36,163 nt of DNA from Candidatus Poribacteria bacterium (GTDB taxonomy: Bacteria > Poribacteria > WGA-4E > WGA-3G), in assembly GCA_022822085.1 (NCBI GenBank), contig JAJECK010000063.1, forward strand, positions 1 to 36,163, given 5' to 3'. How positions within the stretch are numbered: the first letter of the stretch is position 1; each line of letters begins with the position of its first letter. The notes under the pieces were generated by a model, which searched no databases, was not told where the DNA came from, and worked only from the letters and a program-made list of their open reading frames with translations. Positions 7,034-13,814 of this stretch are shown one piece after another. Both the position numbers and the translations under genes were made by a program.

Positions 7034-7081
7034 AAAATAAGGGGTTTGTCAACCTTGTTAGGTTAATAAACCCCTTATTTT
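7034..7081. terminator. Inverted repeat of module copy 2
   Basis: 22-nt arms (7034-7055, 7060-7081) surround TGTT, as in copy 1. Relative to copy 1 one pair has changed on both sides (T-A to G-C), one is now a G-T wobble and one is mismatched, which suggests partial selection for the stem. Confidence 0.6.
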
Positions 7082-7112
7082 ATGAATGTATAAATTATCG
7101 TAAATGATACGG

Positions 7113-7141
7113 TTGTTTTTTTGATTGAAATATGTTATAAT
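7113..7141 (+). promoter_or_regulatory. Promoter of the second coiled-coil gene
   Basis: TTGTTT, 17 nt, TATAAT, at the same place in the module as 6371-6399. Confidence 0.6.
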
Positions 7142-7207
7142 ATATTTGGCAATTAATTAACGTTATATATTTTAGCAGGTTACATTATGAATATGAGGTA
7201 TATAGTG

Positions 7208-7447
7208 ATGACGCAGGAAAAATTTCAAGAACATGTGCTAAGTGAATTATCGCAAATCAAAGATCTGTTTATTAAAAATGAACAAGACCACTCAATACTT
7301 TCTACTAAGATAGAATCCGTTAGAACGGAAGTTGAATCCGTTAGAACGGAAGTTCATAAGCAGTTTAATGTATTTTTGAGATGGACTATAGGGACAGCTA
7401 TAGCATCTATAAGTATTGTTTTTATATTAGCAAAATATATCACATAA
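7208..7447 (+). CDS. Coiled-coil/TM small protein, copy 2 (79 aa)
   Basis: Paralogue of the gene at 6466, with the same start logic (GAGGT 8 nt upstream of the ATG at 7208; in-frame upstream ATGs at 7187 and 7193). It has the same N-terminal helix, a shorter coiled coil with two ESVRTEV heptads, and the same membrane span (IGTAIASISIVFILAKY). The stop is followed by a CAAAA...TTTTG hairpin and then the array 2 leader, so the gene ends about 130 nt before the first CRISPR repeat. Most differences from copy 1 are silent or conservative, which suggests the protein is under selection. Function unknown. Confidence 0.8.
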   Translation: MTQEKFQEHVLSELSQIKDLFIKNEQDHSILSTKIESVRTEVESVRTEVHKQFNVFLRWTIGTAIASISIVFILAKYIT

Positions 7448-7471
7448 CAAAAAGGGTTTTGCTAACCTAAA

Positions 7472-7578
7472 CAGGTGAATAATACTTAAAACCTTTATTT
7501 ATGTGTCAATAACATTCACAAAACGATAATTTTGTTGTTTGTGTCATAAACTATTCATTGCGTTTTTAACGGTTATAA
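7472..7578 (+). promoter_or_regulatory. Probable leader of CRISPR array 2
   Basis: An AT-rich stretch directly before the first repeat, on the side opposite to the decayed repeats. It contains an inverted repeat, ACAAAA...TTTTGT, that is kept in the orphan copy at 6919-7012. The position and conservation support a leader driving + strand pre-crRNA and spacer integration. Confidence 0.65.
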
Positions 7579-9893
7579 CTTTTAATCGCACCAATTTGGA
7601 ATTGAAACAAATGGTATATCTATATATGCTAATGGACAATTGACTTTTAATCGCACCAATTTGGAATTGAAACTCTATCATTGACAATTCTATTTGACAA
7701 TCTGATAACCTTTTAATCGCACCAATTTGGAATTGAAACTATTGTATAGACTATCCTATAGGATAGGATAAGACTCTTTTAATCGCACCAATTTGGAATT
7801 GAAACTGGAACTACACGCACTGCTGGAGATGTGAGACCGACCTTTTAATCGCACCAATTTGGAATTGAAACCGAAAAGTTCAACATATTTCACCTCATTT
7901 ATTTTTGCACTTTTAATCTCACCAAATTTGAATTGAAACATTTCTGACATATCACCTTAAGACATTAGTTCTTCTCTTTTAATCGCACCAATTTGGAATT
8001 GAAACTAAAACACGCAGCGGGACGTTTTGAAAAGGTGAAAAAACTTTTAATCGCACCAATTTGGAATTGAAACGGAACATATGCAGTATGCTGCACCTGA
8101 CAGTATGGTTCTTTTAATCGCACCAATTTGGAATTGAAACACGATTAACGAATTGATAGCATAAACACAAGATTCACTTTTAATCGCACCAATTTGGAAT
8201 TGAAACCATCATACTCAACATCTGAATCAACAAAAATAGAACTTTTAATCGCACCAATTTGGAATTGAAACTAGTTTGACGGTCAAGCTCAGGATTGCCT
8301 GTGTCTAACTTTTAATCGCACCAATTTGGAATTGAAACGAAAATCAATCGGATCTATCAGTGGTCCGAATGGTTTTACCTTTTAATCGCACCAATTTGGA
8401 ATTGAAACTCCCATCCTCTGCATTTGAAGTTGGCTGTCTTTAGTGCCTTTTAATCGCACCAATTTGGAATTGAAACTTTGCCACTTGAGAAATGGAAAGA
8501 ACTTGACATAACAGTCAACTTTTAATCGCACCAATTTGGAATTGAAACTTGAGGAGAACATGAAAGAACAAATAACACGAACAGACCTTTTAATCGCACC
8601 AATTTGGAATTGAAACAAAGATGGCAAGCATTGCCTCGTTGTACAACTCGCAACTTTTAATCGCACCAATTTGGAATTGAAACCAGTCTAATCGTTTAGA
8701 TAGATTAGCAGAGGAACGCAACTTTTAATCGCACCAATTTGGAATTGAAACTGACTTGCCTGCCTCCACTACGTCCATAGCATCGGGGACTTTTAATCGC
8801 ACCAATTTGGAATTGAAACGAACTGCTTAAGAACATACAGGACGCGCCGAAGGAAACTTTTAATCGCACCAATTTGGAATTGAAACTGAGAACAACCGCG
8901 TCTAAATGGTGCAACTTCATAATTTCTTTTAATCGCACCAATTTGGAATTGAAACTACAGCATCTATCATAAACTTCTTGCCTTTTTTGACCTTTTAATC
9001 GCACCAATTTGGAATTGAAACTTTGATTGATTATGATTGATTACCAACTCGTATTACTTTTAATCGCACCAATTTGGAATTGAAACTTTTTAATTCTGTC
9101 AATTTTATATAAGTTATATATATTCTTTTAATCGCACCAATTTGGAATTGAAACTTACACGTGACCCCGAAGTACGTGAAATTGAAGGCTTTTAATCGCA
9201 CCAATTTGGAATTGAAACTTCGTTTCGTTAACTTCTACTTCACGGGTGAGGTTTCCACTTTTAATCGCACCAATTTGGAATTGAAACGCGTAAAATTGGT
9301 ATGTGACTCGGCAAGTCCTCTACCTTTTAATCGCACCAATTTGGAATTGAAACTACGTATAAGGTTTTGTAATAGATGAGTTCTGGTGGGCTTTTAATCG
9401 CACCAATTTGGAATTGAAACAAACCTTATCATCAGTGATAAAAGGTGCGATTTCCTTCACTTTTAATCGCACCAATTTGGAATTGAAACGATGCATTGAC
9501 TGCTCGGACATAGACATTATAGTTTTCTTTTAATCGCACCAATTTGGAATTGAAACACAGATATAGGTGACTCTGCACTTGTCCGATATGATGTCTTTTA
9601 ATCGCACCAATTTGGAATTGAAACTTATGATTCCTCCCCGTTACCGTTAGTTTCAGGTTTCCTTTTAATCGCACCAATTTGGAATTGAAACATTCCTAAA
9701 GCATATTTTGATAATGCTATTAATAGGAACTTTTAATCGCACCAATTTGGAATTGAAACTTTTTTAGTATGACTTGCCTATAGGCAAATTTTTAAACTTT
9801 TAATCGCACCAATTTGGAATTGAAACAAACATGTTTAATTTCTTTATGTTCAGAATTAGGAAACTTTTAATCGCACCAATTTGGAATTGAAAC
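7579..9893 (+). CRISPR. CRISPR array 2, 35 repeats
   Basis: The same 30-bp repeat as array 1 occurs 35 times, with spacers of about 34-42 bp. Repeat 6 (7910-7939) is altered inside the array (CTTTTAATCTC and ACCAAATTTG) while all others look identical. The leader lies left. The right end passes into a tRNA gene in a spacer position and then into degenerate repeats, as expected for the old end. Two spacers (7740-7775 and 9760-9795) contain perfect palindromes centred on CCTATAGG. Confidence 0.98.
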
Positions 9894-9898
9894 TCTGA

Positions 9899-9971
9899 CT
9901 CCCCGTAGCTCAGTGAACAGAGCATGAGGTTTCTACCCTCAGTGTCACAGGTTTGAATCCTGTCGGGGAGT
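9899..9971 (+). tRNA. tRNA-Arg (UCU), located between CRISPR repeats
   Basis: A complete 73-nt cloverleaf. The acceptor is CTCCCCG/CGGGGAG (7 bp), followed by U8 A9, D stem GCTC/GAGC, anticodon stem TGAGG/CCTCA with loop TTTCTAC (anticodon UCU, reading AGA/AGG), 5-nt variable loop GTGTC, T stem ACAGG/CCTGT with loop TTTGAAT, and discriminator U. CCA is not encoded. U8-A14, G15-C48 and G18-U55 are all possible. The usual G19-C56 pair appears to be A19-U56. The gene lies between an intact CRISPR repeat ending at 9893 and a degenerate one starting at 9974, with only 5 and 2 extra nt. Confidence 0.9.
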
Positions 9972-9973
9972 CC

Positions 9974-10205
9974 CTTTTAATCGCCCGAATTTGTGATAGA
10001 ACCCTCTTCCTCTTATCTTGCTTCCCCCCTTCCCCGCTTTCTTCTAATCGCACCAATTTGGAATTGAAACTCATGATCTTTATAGAAATTCACGCTCTTA
10101 AATGAACTTTTAATCGCACCAATTTGGAATAGAAACGCAAATTGCAGCTTGCATTGACATGTATAATGTGTTAAACTTTTAATCCCACCAATTTGGAAGT
10201 GAAAC
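9974..10205 (+). CRISPR. Degenerate distal repeats of array 2
   Basis: Four repeat-like units: 9974-10003 (strongly changed, ending GATAGAACC), 10041-10070 (one change), 10107-10136 (one change, GGAATAGAAAC) and 10176-10205 (two changes), spaced by 36-39 nt. Spacing is normal, so these were once regular array units. They are now past the tRNA and decaying. Confidence 0.85.
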
Positions 10206-10282
10206 AAGAGATAGCATAAGTGATTATCGTAAAAAACTTCAAAACCTACGGGAGCAACATAAATGAACAGACATAACTCAGG

Positions 10283-10311
10283 TTGGGACAGATCAGGCAT
10301 TGGAGTATAAT
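10283..10311 (+). promoter_or_regulatory. Promoter-like site before the 35-aa ORF
   Basis: TTGGGA, 17 nt, TATAAT, about 28 nt before the ATG at 10339. The -35 match is weak. The sequence GTTGG..GATCA..CATTGGA here is repeated imperfectly within the start of the ORF. Confidence 0.45.
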
Positions 10312-10338
10312 ATATAAAACCATATAGGAGTATAAACA

Positions 10339-10446
10339 ATGCGTCTACGTTGGTCCGGATCAAACATTGGATGTACAATCTTCTCTTTATGTGTCGGGGC
10401 TATAATGGTTGCTATCACCATAAAAATCATCAGATGGATATTATGA
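10339..10446 (+). CDS. 35-aa putative membrane peptide
   Basis: An ATG with AGGAG 8 nt upstream opens a 35-codon frame: a basic N-terminus (MRLRW), then one hydrophobic span (CTIFSLCVGAIMVAITIKII) and RWIL. A promoter-like site precedes it. It stands alone in a 246-nt break within the decayed end of array 2 and ends 5 nt before the next repeat-like unit. Small single-span peptides of this kind include type I toxins and regulatory peptides; nothing more specific can be said. Confidence 0.45.
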   Translation: MRLRWSGSNIGCTIFSLCVGAIMVAITIKIIRWIL

Positions 10447-10451
10447 GCAAC

Positions 10452-10746
10452 CTTTTAATCGCACCAATTTGGAACAGAAACACATCTCCCCGTACCGTCC
10501 ACTTCCAGATAGCGTCTTCCTGTACCATAGTCTTCCAGATTGCGTTTCCCTGTACCGTCCACTTCCAGATTGCGTGCTTCTAATCGCCCCAATTTGGGAT
10601 AGAACCCTCTTCCTCTTATCTTGCTTCCCTCTTCCGTACCGCATTCTTTCAGATTGCGTGCTTCTAATCGCCCCAATTTGGGATAGAAACTTCTTCCCTC
10701 TTCCGTACCGCATTCTTCCAGATTGCGTGCTTCTAATCGCACCAAT
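10452..10746 (+). repeat. Scrambled tail of array 2 with short tandem repeats
   Basis: Repeat-like units lie at 10452-10481, 10577-10606, 10661-10690 and 10730-10746 (truncated). The last three share a diverged form (CTTCTAATCGC, GGGATAGAA). Between them, about 30-bp units containing TACCGTCCACTTCCAGATTGCG-like sequence repeat in tandem (about 10493-10575, again at 10633 and 10700). The stretch after 10577-10606 copies the stretch after 9974-10003 (CTCTTCCTCTTATC...), so this tail grew by duplication, not spacer acquisition. Confidence 0.75.
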
Positions 10747-10835
10747 GATGCTTTTTTATTAACAACATTTCGTGAATAGAAAAAGGCAAAAATGAACCTA
10801 TGATATAATACCTTACGCAAAATTAATTAATATGG

Positions 10836-11000
10836 TATACTAATGACAGTGGGCGTCCCCATCAACACAATTGCAGCACAGTTGACAACTGCATCATATT
10901 TCTATACTAATGACAGTGGGTGTCCCCATCAACACAATTGCAGCACAGTTGACAACTGCATCATATTTCTATACTAATAACAGTGGGTGTCCCCATCAAC
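10836..11000 (+). repeat. 67-bp tandem repeat, 2.5 copies, upstream of the dioxygenase gene
   Basis: Units start at 10836, 10903 and 10970 (the third partial) with very few differences. Each full unit holds the perfect 13-bp palindrome CAGTTGACAACTG and a TTGACA...TATACT pair with a short 15-nt spacer. The last copy ends 43 nt before the start codon, so the repeats may set promoter or operator number for that gene. Confidence 0.85.
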
Positions 11001-11042
11001 CCTTGTAGACACTTGAAACAAAACATTAACACAGGAGACACA

Positions 11043-11894
11043 ATGGCAACACAAGAACAGGTTGACTTTTTTCAGGAGAACGGATATCTCAGATACGGCA
11101 AAGTCCTAAACAGTGATGACGTGGAAGCTATGCGCGACGGATTGGATACAATCATAGAATTAGAACTCAACGAAGGCGACGATTCATCGCCAGAATTCAA
11201 ATATGGGCATGACCGTAAAGGAGAACAACTCAATAGAGGCAGAGGACATCCACGCGCGATCCACCAATTTGTCAACATGTGGAAACGTGAAGCAAGTTAT
11301 GAAGCAGCCATCCACAATCCGTTAATAGCAGGAACAGCACGCGCACTATTAGAAACACCTGAAGTGCGACTCTGGCATGACCAAGTCATTTCAAAACCAC
11401 CACAAGATAACGGACATTTCGGATTTCATCACGATTTCTTCTTTTGGCCCCTCAGTCCTCCGAATATCGTAAGTTGCTGGCTTGCATTGGATGATGCTAC
11501 GGTAGACAGCGGATGCATGCACGTCATGCCGAAAAGCCACAAAGATGAACGCTTCTCAGTTGAAGCAAAAGCTGCCTTCAATGCGGAAATAGCAAAGGCA
11601 CAAGAAGAAGGACGCGAACCACCCCCGAACCCCTGGACAGAAAGACGGAGTTTAGATATAAGTCACGGCACTCCAGTAGAGTTGAAAGCAGGCGAGTGTA
11701 TGTTTCATCACTGCCTAAATTGGCACGGCACACCTCCGAATGTAACTGACCATCAACGTCGCGCATTTGTCATGATCTTTATGGCACAAGGTGTACGATA
11801 CAACAACGCACAATCACCAGGACATGTCCTTGTGCCGACTATTGAGGTAGAAGATGGAGAACCCCTTGTCGGTGATGCGTTTCCGGTAGCATAA
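11043..11894 (+). CDS. Phytanoyl-CoA dioxygenase (PhyH) family protein
   Basis: The product is 283 aa. The start at 11043 is chosen for the AGGAG upstream and the typical opening (TQEQVDFFQENGYL). This is a non-haem Fe(II)/2-oxoglutarate oxygenase of the double-stranded beta-helix fold. The iron ligands are visible as H129-x-D131 (FHHDFFFW) and H228 (NWHGTPPN), with R239/R240 to bind 2-oxoglutarate. It is probably cytoplasmic, as no signal peptide is seen. The substrate cannot be told from sequence; the family hydroxylates many small molecules. It opens a co-directional run with an ATPase, a DUF4276-like protein and two sulfatases, and is preceded by a 67-bp tandem repeat that may regulate it. 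Confidence 0.92.
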   Translation: MATQEQVDFFQENGYLRYGKVLNSDDVEAMRDGLDTIIELELNEGDDSSPEFKYGHDRKGEQLNRGRGHPRAIHQFVNMWKREASYEAAIHNPLIAGTARALLETPEVRLWHDQVISKPPQDNGHFGFHHDFFFWPLSPPNIVSCWLALDDATVDSGCMHVMPKSHKDERFSVEAKAAFNAEIAKAQEEGREPPPNPWTERRSLDISHGTPVELKAGECMFHHCLNWHGTPPNVTDHQRRAFVMIFMAQGVRYNNAQSPGHVLVPTIEVEDGEPLVGDAFPVA

Positions 11895-11912
11895 CAAGAT
11901 TTGGGTAATGAG

Positions 11913-13169
11913 ATGCAGGATTCCACGTTTATTAAGAGAGTTATTCTGAAAAACTATAAGAGTATTGCAGCATGCAATGTGCAGTTGCAGCCTCTGACGT
12001 TTCTCGTAGGTCGCAACGGGTCGGGCAAAAGCAATTTCCTTGATGCATTGCGATTTGTTGCTGATGCGTTGAATTACTCTTTAGAGCACGCTATACGCGA
12101 TCGTGGCGGTATCAATGATGTCCGTCGTCGTTCTCGTGGACACCCAAACCATTTTAGCATTCGACTGGAGTTTGCTCTACCCAACGGTTCATCAGGACAC
12201 TACGCCTTCCGAATCGGAACACGTTCCCCAGGCGGTTATGAAGTTCAAACAGAAGAGTGTATATTGTATTGTAAGGAACTTTTTACACATGAGGTATATT
12301 TCCGTGTTGATAGCGGAAATGTAATGGATACAAGTCTGGAAGTTGCCCCAGCGGCTGCGCCTGATCGGCTCTATTTGGTAAATGCTTCAGGATTGCCTGA
12401 ATTTCGACCTGTCTACGAAGCATTTTCTCAGATGGGATTTTACAATCTGAATCCAGATATAATCCGAGAACTGCAAGCACCAGACCCTCGCAAGGTACTT
12501 ACACGAGATGGGGGAAATCTCACGAGTATCTTTGCTCAACTGCCACAAACCGTACAGGAAAGCATTGAGGAATATTTAGCGGCACTCGTTCCTGGAGTGC
12601 ATAAAGTAAATGTCAAAGAGTTAGGGCATAAGGAAACACTGGAATTCAGACAGGATGTAGCAGGTGACGAATACACATGGAGATTTCTTGCAAATAACAT
12701 GTCCGATGGCACACTCCGTGTGTTAGGAATCTTGGTTGCACTGTTTCAAGGAGATGGAGTCAAACAAGATAGCGTGCCTCTAGTAGGAATTGAAGAACCA
12801 GAAATCGCACTCCATCCTGCAGCAGCCGGTGTATTACTTGATGCACTTCGGGATGCTGCTTACAAAAGACAGGTCTTAATCACTAGCCACAGTCCAGACC
12901 TCCTTGATGATAAACACTTGGATGTGAACTCAATCCTCGCTGTTGAAGCACATGACGGAAATACAATTGTTGCACAAGTAGACAAAGTAGGTAAATCTGT
13001 TTTACATGATCAGTTATGTACACCGGGTGAATATTTACGACTTGATCAATTTCAACCTGATCTTACCCAAATACCTAAAGGTCATGGTCCGAAAGTAAGA
13101 CAACTTGTACTATTTGATCCAAACGATAGCGATCCTTACAAAATAAAGAAAAAAGGAACGCCTGAATGA
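11913..13169 (+). CDS. AAA_21-type SMC/OLD-like ATPase
   Basis: The product is 418 aa from the ATG at 11913 (a TTG at 11901 would add four residues; neither has a strong ribosome binding site). The ABC-like ATPase order is clear: FIKRVILKNYKSI, Walker A GRNGSGKS at 33-40, signature MSDGTLR, Walker B VGIEEPEIALHP and the ITSHSPDLL switch. There is no long coiled coil and no fused nuclease domain, unlike OLD. The stop overlaps the next gene (ATGA at 13166-13169), so the pair is translationally coupled. Such ATPases next to small Toprim-like partners act in several phage-defence systems (OLD, PARIS); a defence role here is inference. Confidence 0.88.
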   Translation: MQDSTFIKRVILKNYKSIAACNVQLQPLTFLVGRNGSGKSNFLDALRFVADALNYSLEHAIRDRGGINDVRRRSRGHPNHFSIRLEFALPNGSSGHYAFRIGTRSPGGYEVQTEECILYCKELFTHEVYFRVDSGNVMDTSLEVAPAAAPDRLYLVNASGLPEFRPVYEAFSQMGFYNLNPDIIRELQAPDPRKVLTRDGGNLTSIFAQLPQTVQESIEEYLAALVPGVHKVNVKELGHKETLEFRQDVAGDEYTWRFLANNMSDGTLRVLGILVALFQGDGVKQDSVPLVGIEEPEIALHPAAAGVLLDALRDAAYKRQVLITSHSPDLLDDKHLDVNSILAVEAHDGNTIVAQVDKVGKSVLHDQLCTPGEYLRLDQFQPDLTQIPKGHGPKVRQLVLFDPNDSDPYKIKKKGTPE

Positions 13170-13762
13170 AGGTCAATATTGGATGTGTCGTTGAGGGAAA
13201 AGGAGAGGTTAAAGCCGTACCAATATTAATTCGACGTGTCGCAGCAATCCATTACCCAGAACTTGACCTTGACATTCCTACTCCCATCCGATTTCCGAGA
13301 AATAAGGTGCTTCAAACAGGTGAACTTGAACATGCAGTTGGAATAGCAAGTCGGAGCATCAGCAAACAAGGTGCTATACTTATTATTCTTGACAGTGATG
13401 ATGACTGTCCGGCAGAATTGGCTCCGGCATTACTACATCGGATTTCCCCAGTTTTTCACAATATTCCGATTGCTGTTGTCCTCGCTAAACATGAATTTGA
13501 GTCTTGGTTTCTCGCATCAGCGGAATCTCTACGTGGGAAAAGAGGATTAAAAAGTGATATTAATACGCCAGAAAATCCTGAAGCAATCCGTGGAGCAAAA
13601 GAATGGTTGCGTCGCAGAATGCAAAGAGGTAAGACATATAGTGTTACACAGGACCAACCAGCACTTGCAGCACAATTTAACCTTGAACAAGCACGGCAAG
13701 CAGATTCGTTCGACAAATGCTACCGAGATATAGTCCGTCTCCTTGAAGAATTGCAACAGTGA
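13166..13762 (+). CDS. DUF4276-like protein, partner of the ATPase
   Basis: The product is 198 aa, overlapping the ATPase stop by 4 nt. The opening CVVEGKGEVKAVPILIRR, then ILIILDSDDDCP and VVLAKHEFESWFLAS, match the DUF4276 pattern, which resembles a Toprim fold: a Glu in the first loop and a DSDDD acidic cluster that could hold a metal. A nuclease or primase-like function in the coupled ATPase pair is plausible but not shown. The C-terminus is helical and charged. It is followed after 52 nt by a sulfatase gene with its own ribosome binding site. Confidence 0.8.
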   Translation: MKVNIGCVVEGKGEVKAVPILIRRVAAIHYPELDLDIPTPIRFPRNKVLQTGELEHAVGIASRSISKQGAILIILDSDDDCPAELAPALLHRISPVFHNIPIAVVLAKHEFESWFLASAESLRGKRGLKSDINTPENPEAIRGAKEWLRRRMQRGKTYSVTQDQPALAAQFNLEQARQADSFDKCYRDIVRLLEELQQ

Positions 13763-13814
13763 ATGAGCAATAAAACTATCACACTAATTTACCAACTAAA
13801 ACGGAGAATACAAT

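Larger units (their letters stand above)
7023..7578 (+). repeat. Tandem module copy 2, leading into CRISPR array 2
   Basis: Second copy of the unit that starts at 6282, without the MITE. It ends exactly where the first repeat of array 2 begins (7579). Confidence 0.85.

Noticed and set aside
7674-7709. Possible self-targeting spacer matching the promoter at 6138 (TATTTGACAATC)
   Set aside because: Only about 12 exact nt in AT-rich promoter-like sequence; several such matches are expected by chance across all spacers.
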